A DNA stretch of 64,000 nt from Gaertneriomyces semiglobifer (lineage: Eukaryota > Chytridiomycota > Chytridiomycetes > Spizellomycetales > Spizellomycetaceae): assembly GCA_025558075.1 (NCBI GenBank), contig JAHLKF010000015.1, positions 186,001-250,000 of the forward strand, read 5' to 3'. Shown here in pieces: positions 1 to 10,089 of the stretch. Every line of letters begins with the position of its first letter. The stretch's first letter is position 1. The position numbers and the translations under genes were made by a program. Under the pieces are notes generated by a model, which saw only the letters and a list, made by a program, of their open reading frames with translations, was not told the DNA's origin and ran no database searches.

Positions 1-333
1 TCCATTAAATCCAAAGATACTGAAGTGTACATAATTGGTCTCGGCTCGGGCTTTTTGGAAGAAAGGATGAAAATAAGCTGCGAGCTGTGGGATACTGGTG
101 TTAAAGCGGAGTACATGCTCAAGAAGAAGCCTAGAAGCCTTCAGCAGCAGTTTGAGGTCTGTGATCGGGAGCAAATTCCTCTTGCCGTCATTGTCGGTGG
201 GAAGGAAATAGAAGCGGGGGTGGTTAAGATTAGACGAATGGGCCGCGAGTGGGCCGACCACGTGGAGAAGGAAGTAGAGGTACCGAGGTCGGGGTTAGCG
301 CAGAAGATCAAAGAAATTCTAGCAACTTTATGA
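1..333 (+). CDS. HTS1: Histidyl-tRNA synthetase, C-terminal part (partial at window edge)
   Basis: The reading frame is open from base 1 to a TGA at 331-333, so only the last ~110 codons are present and the 5' part lies outside the window. The visible protein matches the anticodon-binding domain at the C-terminus of class II histidyl-tRNA synthetases: an ELWDTGVKAEYMLKKKPR segment followed by REQIPLAVIVGGKEIEAGVV and a closing short helix (LAQKIKEIL). In the family this domain recognises tRNA-His during charging with histidine. The same fold occurs in GCN2 and other class IIa synthetases, but the conserved spacing best fits HisRS. In fungi one gene often serves both cytosol and mitochondria through alternative starts; that part cannot be seen here. 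Confidence 0.85.
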   Translation, partial: SIKSKDTEVYIIGLGSGFLEERMKISCELWDTGVKAEYMLKKKPRSLQQQFEVCDREQIPLAVIVGGKEIEAGVVKIRRMGREWADHVEKEVEVPRSGLAQKIKEILATL

Positions 334-655
334 ATAGTCAGCTGTAGAACTAATGTAGCACTTTGAAGCGGATACGTGTAGGGGTTGCAAACGGGTTGCA
401 AGCATTTTGCATCTTGCCGTTTTCCCTCCGCCTTCAAGTCCTGCGGAAAGCACATACCATACAATAATAGCGTGCTTGCCCCGAAGGATCAATTTTCGGA
501 AGCTGATATGATGTAGGATGGTTTCCGTACCAAAACGGTAAAGAGACCTGTTGAACGGAAGCTGATGGTACAGTTTATTTCAAAAATGAGCGAAACTCGC
601 GGCAAGTAGGGAATGGTGCCAAAAATTCCATTATGCCCAGGCCAAGAAGGAAGAT
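334..655. other. Intergenic, HTS1 to phosphoesterase
   Basis: About 320 bases without a convincing exon. It holds the HTS1 3' UTR and the upstream region of the phosphoesterase gene. No recognisable RNA gene or repeat was seen. Confidence 0.5.
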
Positions 656-1891
656 ATGCCCAGTGTTGCCCGTATCCTTATTACAGCGGATGTCCATTCC
701 AAGATCGACAATGTGCACCGCATTGCTATGCGGCTGCAGCAAAAACGCATAAAGTACGTGGATCACTTTGGATGACCGAACGTAGAAGCCTGGCCTGACA
801 CTCTGACACAGACCTGATCTTGCCATATTATGCGGAGATCTTGTCAACGCCAATCATGACTATGAGGACATATGCATACCATCTGCCAGACCGCAGCCAT
901 CATTAAGCAAGTCTTTTCAAGATGCTGCCGATGCGTTGGCAAAAATGAGAAAACGTCAGGAAGAGGCAGAGTTTTTGGAAGTGTTGAGAGCACTCAAAGG
1001 AATAACCAAGAACGTTTTTTACATTCCAGGTGAGAATGAGTGACAATTTTTTGTCTGTGCACAGTAGGAGAACTGAGCCCGCATGGTCGAACAGGAAATC
1101 ATGATCCCGCAGAAGCGTTCCCTGACAAGTTCCCAGCGGTTGCATTGAAAGCTTCGACCATACGACCTAAACAGTCAACGCAGAGTGACGACCTTATCCC
1201 TGGACCTCTGTGGCAGCGTATGCAACAGTTGACCGGAGCGATCAACTTTCATCGAAGGGTAGTTCGACTCGCACCGAACCTGTTGATGTCTGGCCTAGGT
1301 GGATCCCCTCCTCAGACGTTGTATGACCAACCGGACAAAGTAGCACATAAAGGATATCCGTACACCGACCAAGAATTGACTCGCATGCTTGACACGTTAT
1401 TACGTCCGAAAAAGGGACGGCCGCTGATGCTACTACCCAACTTGCCGGATATAATAACAGTCAATAAACGCTCAAACTTGATACAATCTAACAACGAACC
1501 CGATTGGCAGATATTGGTCACTCACTGTGGGCCTGCCGGACTCGGGACAACTGACGTCAACAGAACCCCGCACATTCCTGACACCCGGCTTGAAACTGGC
1601 AGTCGCGGGTTTCGGAAAGTCTTATCTTCTCCGGAGTACCAATCACCACTTGCGACCGAGAACTCCTCTGTCACGCCTGCTGAAAATATTGACCGGCCGG
1701 TCAACGTCTTGTTTAATATCCACGGACATTCGCATTTTTCTCACGGGGTCTCCCATCTCGGAAGGATACCCATCATTAATCCCGGGCCGTTGAAAGACGG
1801 GAGATATGCCATTGCAACAATAGAACATGTTTTGGGAATGAGCATGCAGATGGAATGGAAGCTGGTTGGTGTAGAGTTTTGGAAATTATAA
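656..1891 (+). CDS. Calcineurin-like metallophosphoesterase
   Basis: Three exons (656-753, 812-1029, 1095-1891) join in frame to a ~370-residue protein with all metallophosphoesterase blocks in order. These are an N-terminal D-x-H motif (ILITADVHSK), GDLVN about residue 37, GNHDP about 107 (split by intron 2), VTHCGPAG mid-protein, and a C-terminal HGHSHFSHG followed by IINPGPLKDGRYAI. These residues bind the two metal ions in the family, so it should be an active phosphatase, phosphodiesterase or nuclease. The substrate cannot be told. The start was chosen because MPSVARILITADVH puts the first motif at the extreme N-terminus. No signal peptide or membrane segment is visible, suggesting a soluble cytosolic enzyme. 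Confidence 0.82.
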
Positions 1892-2242
1892 ACTATCTCG
1901 AACGCAGAGTCGAATCTCAAAGCATATACGTTGGAGTAAAGATAATCGCGGAAGACATCCGCACCACAGAAGCGGACAGAGGGCCTATTTGTCTGATGCT
2001 AGAAAGAATGCAGCACTATCTCAATCGATGCGGTGGACTTGGTTGCATTTCAAAAAATGAACGAATGTAACATATGCCTATGCCATTGGGCGAAGTATAC
2101 CAACTATCATCCCACCAATGCGGCGAGTTTCTGATCACATCCAATTTTACGCTGCTGCCGGCGGAATCAGCCCTTCCATTTCCAGGAAGCTACCAATGCT
2201 TGGTTAACATGCTGTGCACGAGGGGCATCAGAGCAGCTCCAC
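1892..2242. other. Convergent intergenic region
   Basis: About 350 bases between the convergent phosphoesterase and DNAI3 stop codons. Short ORFs here show no recognisable domain. Probably 3' UTRs only. Confidence 0.45.
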
Positions 2243-5200
2243 TTACTTTCGCTCCAATTTCATGTACTCTAGCTCTGCACGTTCATCCTGATCTTCCGGC
2301 AGTCCCGTTTGAGCCGCAGAAGGCGGACGTGGGCCGCCTGTCACGGGTGGTCCAGATGGTGTGCCGTCCGTCACTTTTGTCGCTTTCTGATATTTCAGTG
2401 TGTCAGTTCCGTTCCTCGCTTGCGCCCAAATAAAAAAACAAGAAGTCACATACACCAGCGGCCGCCTCCATTGCTGCTTGTTCAAACCTTGCACGTTCCT
2501 TGGCGCGGAAGTCTCTCCGTTCACGAACGTACGCTAGTCGGCGAACTTCGCGCTCAAAGAAACTAGCGACAAATGATTTCTGGGAGATGGATTGTTCACC
2601 CAGAAGTATCATGTAACATGCAAGCATTTAAATCCAACCTCATTTCGCGCTGGTCTCGTCAAGTTTCGTGGGACCTCCAAAATGTGAAGGGTACCCTCGT
2701 CGTCACCAACGGCAATGAACTGATTATGTGATGCAGAATGCCCTAAAGGCTCAAGTCAGCTTATGCGATATTTACAGCCAAGGAAAACATGATATATCAC
2801 CCACCGGGGTATTGTCGAACAGCAAGATACGAAATAGCGCTTCCTGATACGTTCTGAACTGACGATGCTGAGTGGGATCTATTGTTGATCATTAACATAG
2901 GTGCCATCTTGCATTGACTCAAATGGTTATACCTATCCAGCAAATCCCATACTTCAATGGTTCCGTCGTACTTCGAAATGTAGAATACCCCAGGGCGGGT
3001 TGGGCTCCACCTTCCACAAACGACTGAGGCTGAAGATGGTGCACTAGATAGGAGCGGGCCAGCCTACAATGCCTTTTAGGTCAGCAAAGCGCAACTGGAC
3101 GTTCGACTACACTTTCCCACCAGAACATCCTCTTTCCACACGTGAAAAGACCAGCCTCCAGTGCTCAAGATAACGTCAGGGAAGAAAGGTGATCGTTGTA
3201 AATCGCTCATGGCACCAAAATGATAGCTGAGTGATTGTTCAACTCGGGAAGCTATGTTCGGTTATTAACCGTTGCAAACCTGAAACGGTTCGCATTCTCT
3301 CACCTTTCTCCTCACCAGCCTTTTCCGCTATCCAGTCGGCGTATATTAAATCACCTTCTTCAGTGGCGGAGAAAAACTTCGAACTGAACTCTGGTGGCTT
3401 TTTCTCGCTGCTTGGGGTATCTAGTGGGAAAAGATTGGCTTTGGTAGTCACAATCCATTGCCTCACCATGCACCCACCAACGTCAGCTCTATCTGATGCC
3501 AATCTCCGTATATTTACTTTCGTAAGACTGTAATCAAACGTATTATCCATAGCGCTTAAAGGCACCTGTAGCACACAGTATATAGTTATCTATGTAAGAG
3601 CATGGACTACAAACACCCGTACTTACCCGTAAGAATGGTCTCCACACTAGATCGAGACTTTTCCAATCCTTCTTGTAACGGGTGTCCCAAAATGCCATTT
3701 GTCCGTCTAATGACGAGGTGACAAGTTGTTTATGACCCATATCGCCTTTGTCCACCAGCTCGCCGTTGTGACCGAGCTTAGTCCCGAAAGAAAGGCAAAC
3801 TAAGTTCATCATCTCCGCCCAGTAGCAACATGTACGAATTCACTAACCTCCATGTTGCGCGGAAGCCATTGAAGATCAGTAATGCTACCGCGATGACTGG
3901 CTTCGATTGAGGACACCGCAACCCAATGAATTGACGGGGTTTCGCTGACACGCTCCTGTTGTTGATCCCTAGACCCCGAGGTAGCTGACGCAGAGCTCGT
4001 AGTATTTGTTCTATCCTCTAGCGCCGCGCGATTACCCCCCGTTCTCCGGCTCACTTTTAGTTTGTCGTGATACTCCGCAATGTCCCATATGACAATTTGG
4101 CCATTGACGCATCCTCCAGCAATAATGTTGGGTTCAAGTGGGTTGAATTGAAAGCACTGGACATCCTCTGGCGCCTCCAATATGAGTTGTGGATGGATGG
4201 GATCGTGGAAGTTCCACACCAATATTAATGACTTCCGAGATCGGAAGAGGAGGCCTCGAGCTATTCGTTCATCATAACCAAATCGCTCTGTGCAAGACAC
4301 GGCAACCACTCCACGAAGCGTAGGATGCCAGTCAACGCACGACAAGCATTTGTCTTTGCTGTGCCTCAAATCTGTGAAGGACTGGTATTCCTGCAGATAC
4401 GTGTGCGAGCCCTGTTCCAAGGTTGCCTCTTCCTCTCCCATCTCCTGATAATCGTCTTGAAAGATATCCACGATACTGTTCTGCTGAATTGCCTTTTCAA
4501 AGCGCAAAGTAACTTCGCGGATGAAGTCTGCCATTTCGTCTGAGCTTAGTATCTCTTGTTTTGCTTCTGGTAACAAATCAATAGGCTCATATTGCGCGGA
4601 GAAGTTTAACGGTCGATACCACGTTGTCTGTGACGACGTCTCTACCAGCGGAGGAACGGCCTGAATTCCCATTGATAGCTCAGCTCGCGCCAGATCATAG
4701 TTAGCATCTTTGAAAGACTTGCATTCCCAGTACGACTCATTTGCTTCATGGTCTGCAAAATGGCAAGGCTTTCCAAAATGTCGGCGGCGCCGGGTCGCTT
4801 TAACGCTTATCTATGCACGATTTAGGTTGAATAATGCTTCGCATCGAGCCACTTCCAGATACATACCAGGTCACGAGTTGGGACATACTTCTCCGCCTCT
4901 ATTTCCTTGTCGCTGCCTAGAGACTCCCATTTTCGCGAAACGGGCTTTGGGATTTCACTTATAACGTTTTCCACTGGTTGCTCTTCAATAACAGGCTGTT
5001 CGCATAACACGCCGAAGATCAGAGATGCTCTCAGCTTTCCAATAAGACAGAACCTCGGCCTACATGGAGTATCTCATCCATAGCATCTGTCGTGATGCAC
5101 AGGAAAAAGTTTTGACCGTACTTGAATTCGGCATCGTAATGCAACAGTAGCTCCTCGCCCGGGAAATCCTGAAGTCAACATAAGTCAGCCCGATTTTCTC

Positions 5201-5720
5201 ACTCAAAGCGATTCCTTTCAACAATGATACAAACCAAAATAACCTGCTTCGCTGGGTAAAAATCGCCTATTGCTAATCGCGCTTGCAAATCACTGAGCAG
5301 GTCCGCCTTTGGAATCAGCTTTATTGGCTTTTCCGCAGTCACATCCTCTCCAGCTCGCACTTTAAACAGCTCCTGTGTCATGCTTGTAAGAAAGAGTGGC
5401 ATTATACCGGGAGGTGGAGGCTTCGGGCCTGATTCAGTAGCATCTGAATGCTCATCCTCAGACAACCGCGCCGCTGATGCAGCACTATCCGCATTGGCCG
5501 AGTCCCGTAATCGCAAAGACGAAGCCTTTTTAGCGGACTTTCCGGCTCGAAGATCTGCTCCAGAAGCAGCTTGAAGTGATGCTCTTGATGTGACTCGGGA
5601 AGAAGACTTGGATGCGAGGCCACGAGAAGCAGCGCGCGAGGCGGTTGTCCCCGGCTTGCTTCCAGCCACAGACTTGTTAGAACCCGTCCTAGCGGCCCCA
5701 CGTAATGGTTGCTCCGACAT
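2243..5720 (-). CDS. DNAI3: Axonemal dynein intermediate chain, DNAI3/WDR63 type
   Basis: Multi-exon gene read from an ATG at 5720 to a stop at 2243. A low-complexity Ser/Ala/Arg N-terminus leads into a diagnostic block (PLFLTSMTQELFKVRAGEDV, then KLIPKADLLSDL), as in WDR63/DNAI3. Next come a linker (KWESLGSDKEIE) and a WD40 half with EYQSFTDL, CVDWHPTLRGVVAVS, IIAGGCVNGQIVIWDI, FFSATEEGDLIYADW and GVFYISKYDGTIEVWDLLDRY. A charged C-terminal coil (FEREVRRLAYVRERRDFRAK) ends the protein. Introns are clear at several joints, for example 2387-2453 with a GTATGT donor. The family is part of inner-arm dynein in motile flagella, so the gene implies a flagellated life stage. It is divergent from TRAPPC6 with ~210 bases between starts. 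Confidence 0.9.
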
Positions 5721-5931
5721 AAGTTATCTGACGAATTAGCAAACTGACCGCAGCTTCCCTGCGAATCCGTACTTTTTTCCAGAACGCATCGCTCGCGTTT
5801 GTTGAACTGGGTTGACATACGCGTTATGGATTACGTGAGCGCCATCCTCGGCGGTTCCCCAGTTCGATGCTAAAGGCTTTCGATGTTCACAATTGCTAGA
5901 TCGTGGCAGGTCGATAACTAACGAACCAAGA

Positions 5932-6694
5932 ATGGCAGGCGCAGCAGGACAGGACGAGAAGCGTTTGGTCGCCGAGTCAGCTATGGATTTTCTTGTTGTT
6001 GAGATGGTTCATCTCATGCATCATAATCTACAAGAAGGCGAAAGTGATAATGAAGCCGCATATTTCAAACTGGAGAACCTAGGCTACCGGGTAGGAATGG
6101 CCATGATTGAAAGGTGAGGATGCTGCGATCGTAGTTCTGGCGGTACGTGAGACATGAGACTCATCAACGTAGATTGACAAAGGAGCGACCGCGTTTCCTT
6201 GACCAGCTGGACGTCGTCAAGTTCATTTGCAAAGAATATTGGATCTCGTTATTCAAGAAGCAGATAGATAACCTGAAAACGAACCATAGGGTAGGCTCGG
6301 TGTCTTATCGCGCCACTCGCGGGTCTTATGTGTCATTAACGATGCAATCGCTCTTAGGGAGTATACGTATTGACTGACAACAACTTCCGCTGGTTTCTGC
6401 GAATGTCAACCGACAACGCTGATATCAGCAAGCAAGCTTTTCCGGTACAGGCTGCTTAAAATAGAGTTCCGCAGTTTTGCAAGAAGTGCTAATGCTGTCC
6501 TCCATGCTAGTACTTGGCATACCCTTGCGGCCTGATTCGCGGCGCGTTGGCGAACCTTGGAGTTCCAAGTGTTGTCATCGCAGAAGTTTCAAGCATACCG
6601 CAATGTAAGTGGTAACAAGCTTTCACCTTGGATAAACGCGGTTCACTGATCCCTCGCTCCAGGCACCTTTCAAATAAAGCTATCTTCCGCTTAG
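5932..6694 (+). CDS. TRAPPC6: TRAPP complex subunit 6 (Trs33)
   Basis: Five exons (5932-6113, 6173-6290, 6358-6444, 6511-6604, 6663-6694) join to a 170-residue protein, the normal size for Trs33/TRAPPC6. Conserved features in order are [74 protein letters not shown] and the C-terminal TFQIKL. The subunit is a small core component of the TRAPP tethering complex, which activates the Rab GTPase Ypt1/Rab1 at the Golgi. The ATG at 5932 is the first ATG in frame. Every splice keeps frame with GT-AG ends. Confidence 0.93.
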
Positions 6695-6882
6695 CACGAA
6701 CCAGTGGTTAACCGTAATTTGCAAAAGAAGATGCATTTGCGCCCGTGCAACCACCCATGCACCGCTACGCTACGTATGAGTAAACACTCCTATCTTGGGG
6801 AAAATTCTGCGTAATCACAATCACGGCCATCTCTTAATGGCGAGAGCCCTATCAGAGCTACCTCGGGCGAACCGCAGGGGCG

Positions 6883-8555
6883 TCAATCGTCCGGTTCCGC
6901 AGCCAGTAATCGGTCTATCTGATCTCGGATGAATGCTTTCCTGTGTGTTAGTGAGGTCTGGAACACATGTTCCAGCTTTGAACGAACTTTTTTGATAGTC
7001 ATCTGCTCGAGACTTTCCCCTGGAAGCAGTAGACCTATTAGGGTCACGCGGGGAAATAGAATACAGCACCCTTCATACCGTTCAATATTCGCGCGATTTC
7101 CACAAATAAGGCCTCGTCTGTAGGCTCAGCGGGCGACTTTTCATCTGGATGCGATAGTGGGGCAAACTTTGGTGCCTGCCCGTTCACTGCAGCCTCTGCG
7201 GGGCATCCACGTGTCATAACTGGAGACATCACCCTAAAAGCATCCAGTGGCACCGAAAATGGTGTGTTCGGCGCAAGCTGCAGAGACTGTAGATAAAGAA
7301 AATAGTTGAGACCGCAGCTTCGCGTCTTGTACCAGAGACTATACGTGCTCACCTGTAGCGGTTGTCCATGCACCACAGGATACCATTCACCCGCTTCACA
7401 CGTCGTGCTCACTTCAACGGGGATGAAGGGAACTGGTACCCCGGGAGTACGCATACCGTGGCCGGTCGTAACAGAAGCATATGCTGGTTGAGAGATCACC
7501 GGTGCTCCTGGGGAGGAATTGCGTACTCTTCTCTTGGACACTGTTGATCTTGGTGTTGATTTCTGAAAGTTCCAAAGCTCGTGAGATACATATTAACAAG
7601 TTGCCCGCGAGTAGCAGGCAGACCTTGGGTGTTTGAGCGCGACCAGTTTTGGTAGACTCGAAAGATGGGTTCATGAGAAAACCAAAAATTCTGTCAATAA
7701 GTGGCTCCTGTGCAACATGCGCTTATTAGGGCGTAGAGCGGGGCAATACGGTTGACAGCGACCAACCTTATTTGATATGGACGATTCTAGATCCAGGACT
7801 TTGGCAAGCTCCCTGAGGCCCTTGACCTGCCATCTGCCAAGTTTGCTCAATACGTAGTCACGCTCTTTCTGTAGTTGGAATTCTTTTAAGTAAGATAAGA
7901 TGGGAAGGGCTGTGCTTGACATCAACGGCCAATCGTACATCAGATTTGAAATTGAAGCCGTTGAATCGTAAGAGGTCGGCTTTCGGTTGCTTATTCTACG
8001 ATTGCCATAGTGTGAATACAAAAGATATGTGGTAAGACTTAAACAAAGCACATTAAACACACCGATACCCGGCCAAAGACCAGTGCATGGAAACCTCTTA
8101 ATACATCGCTTTCGAGATCCATCTTCAGGATGGCATTGTGGACTAAGGCATAGCAGTTAGAGCGTGTTGGCTACGAGCACGAGCAACTTTAGCTGAAAAT
8201 CAGCATACTTTGAGAGATCTCCTCCAAGGGAGTTCCTTTACCCTGTATGAAATGTGGGCCTGATCAACCAAACAGATGGGGCAGCAGTAGATAAAGTCGC
8301 TCGTACATCAGGCAATTGTATGGTTTTCACGGTCGCTTTCTCAGTTGCTGGCGAGACGAACTTTTCGACTTGCTTTCTTTCACGGCGGGGACGCTCTTGT
8401 AGCGTTGGAGAGAGCTTCCGCTCCTTTATCCGTCTATCGCTGGTCTCGTCGGCATTCTCCTTCTGCAACGCGTCTTCACTCTCAACACTATGCTTCCGCT
8501 TTGACAGCTTCTGTTCGTATTGCACGCCATCATCGTCACCTGTAGTGCTTTCCAT
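6883..8555 (-). CDS. DEK: DEK-family chromatin protein
   Basis: Multi-exon minus-strand gene from ATG 8555 to TGA 6883. The N-terminus is charged and ends in RPRRERKQVEKFVSP. The next exons, joined in frame, give GKGTPLEEISQIHNAILKMD, then LRGFHALVFGRQPKADLLRF and NGFNF, matching the DEK core upstream of the SAP-like fold. This continues with VKGLRELAKVLDLESS and PLIDRIFGFLMNP. A Ser/Pro linker leads to a C-terminal DEK-C domain (TMKKVRSKLEHVFQTSLTHR, then KAFIRDQIDRLL). DEK proteins bind DNA, constrain supercoils and act as histone chaperones in the nucleus. Both halves of the family architecture are present. One intron uses a GTTGGT donor and another an ordinary GTGAGC. Intron joints were deduced by eye. 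Confidence 0.85.
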
Positions 8556-9293
8556 TCTGGGTTTTCCAAAGCATCGGACACTCTAATATTTATTAGTCCT
8601 CAAAACAATTTGCAGAAATGCTCACTCGTCAACCGCGTAGGCACACGGTCAATTGTCCGCTGTCCGGACACACAGTGGAGACAGGATGAACAATAATCGG
8701 TCCTCAGAAGATAATTACTTTGGCAGCAGGGTAATGTGGGGTTCAAATGGCGGTTGTCAAGATACTTATGCGGGTTCCAAGTCCGGGTTCAGGGACAACT
8801 TTCACTTTATCATGTGCATTAAAACTGAAACGATACTGCTTCATGTAGTTTTTCCTATGGTTACTACACCTAAAAATGCTCTGCCAAAGACGCTCTGCAT
8901 GATGCTTTGAAAATTGCACCTAGTATTGCTTCTTATAGAGCAGCGTGATAATAAAGGAGCAAAGGCAAACACTGTTGGCTATTTCGCGTTCGATGATCAA
9001 CAAACGAGTGGTCGTGGAGCACTCCTTCTCCGACTGCTTCCCCAACTACTCTTCCTCCAGTTCCAGCTCCAACTAGATCTAGAGGCGGCAGCGATGCCCC
9101 GCGGTGCGGATCAAGGAATTTTGACTCTTCGTTCGCACGTCGCCGATTGTCTGCTATGTCTCGCCAGGAATTCACGTGACCGCGACGTTGTGAAATGCGA
9201 ACTTGCACTCACCACAAGTTCACACGAATAGCGTATCCGCATATGAGAGACCGTTGAAAACGACTAAGACGACCACGACAAACGAGGTGCACA
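8556..9293. other. Divergent intergenic region, DEK / CWC15
   Basis: About 740 bases between divergent starts. ORFs at 8653-8910 and 8914-9231 (plus) and 8933-9208 (minus) have no recognisable domain and overlap each other, so no gene is called. A TCACGTGA palindrome lies at 9172-9179. Confidence 0.45.
9172..9179. promoter_or_regulatory. TCACGTGA palindrome (E-box) upstream of CWC15
   Basis: A perfect 8-base palindrome with the CACGTG E-box core, 115 bases before the CWC15 start. In fungi this core is bound by bHLH factors such as Cbf1. Binding here is inferred only. Confidence 0.35.
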
Positions 9294-9983
9294 ATGACTA
9301 CTGCTGCCAGACCAACATGGAATCCCGCCATGGGAGGGTTTTCCCTCCGTGATACCGGAGCAGCTCCCATCCACATCATTAGCAGTCGAGACCTGGCATC
9401 ACAAATGAAAATGAAAATGCGCCAACCAGGACAAAATGCCCCAGAAGACCTGGATGAGCTGAGCATGAAGGAACGCTTGGACAAAAAAGAACGAGAACAT
9501 TTTATGAAAAACAAGGGTCTGGCGTCGGGTTCATCAGCCGGGGAGGATATTCAAGACGAAAATGAGGAGCATCAGAGGAAACGATTACGAATAGACGACT
9601 TTAAAATGGATGTGGACGATGCAGACGACTCAGAGGACGATGATTCATCGGATAGTGAGGACGACGAAGACGAAGAAGATGATGAAGCCGAGTTAATGAG
9701 GGAATTGGAAAAAATTCGAAAAGAGCGAGCAGACGAAAAGCGACGCCAAGAAGAAGAACAATTGCGAGAGCAAGAGCTTCAACGAGAGGACGAAGCTCTG
9801 ACAGGGAATCCTCTTCTGCAACCTTCCACATCTACAAATTTTGCTGTGAAACGACGATGGGATGACGACGTTGTTTTTAAAAACCAAGCCAAAGGTGTTG
9901 ACGAAAATCCCAAAAAGAGGTTCATCAATGATTTACTACGCAGTGATTTCCATAGAAAGTTCATGAGTAGATACGTCAGATAA
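9294..9983 (+). CDS. CWC15: Pre-mRNA splicing factor CWC15
   Basis: Single-exon 229-residue protein with the full Cwf15/Cwc15 layout. The N-terminus MTTAARPTWNPAMGG is followed by an Arg/Lys and acidic middle with long Asp/Glu/Ser runs, a charged coiled coil (LEKIRKERADEKRRQEEEQL), and a C-terminus with RRWDDDVVFKNQAKG and the signature KKRFINDLLRSDFHRKFMSR. The protein belongs to the NineTeen-associated complex and sits in the catalytic spliceosome. It is one of few genes in the window without introns. Length and both conserved ends agree with the family. Confidence 0.97.
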   Translation: MTTAARPTWNPAMGGFSLRDTGAAPIHIISSRDLASQMKMKMRQPGQNAPEDLDELSMKERLDKKEREHFMKNKGLASGSSAGEDIQDENEEHQRKRLRIDDFKMDVDDADDSEDDDSSDSEDDEDEEDDEAELMRELEKIRKERADEKRRQEEEQLREQELQREDEALTGNPLLQPSTSTNFAVKRRWDDDVVFKNQAKGVDENPKKRFINDLLRSDFHRKFMSRYVR

Positions 9984-10089
9984 TATCATTAACTTGCAAC
10001 GTTCATGATCATGGTATATTGGCTAAGTATTTACATTCCATAAGTCATAATTCATAGTGGCCAGCACACGACTAAATACGGCATCTAAA

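Noticed and set aside
1907..1919. 13-base word GAGTCGAATCTCA shared with 58228-58240
   Set aside because: Dozens of shared 13-mers are expected by chance in 64 kb, and neither copy sits in a plausible tRNA.
8914..9231. ORFs on both strands between DEK and CWC15
   Set aside because: They overlap antiparallel, lack recognisable domains and depend partly on non-ATG starts.
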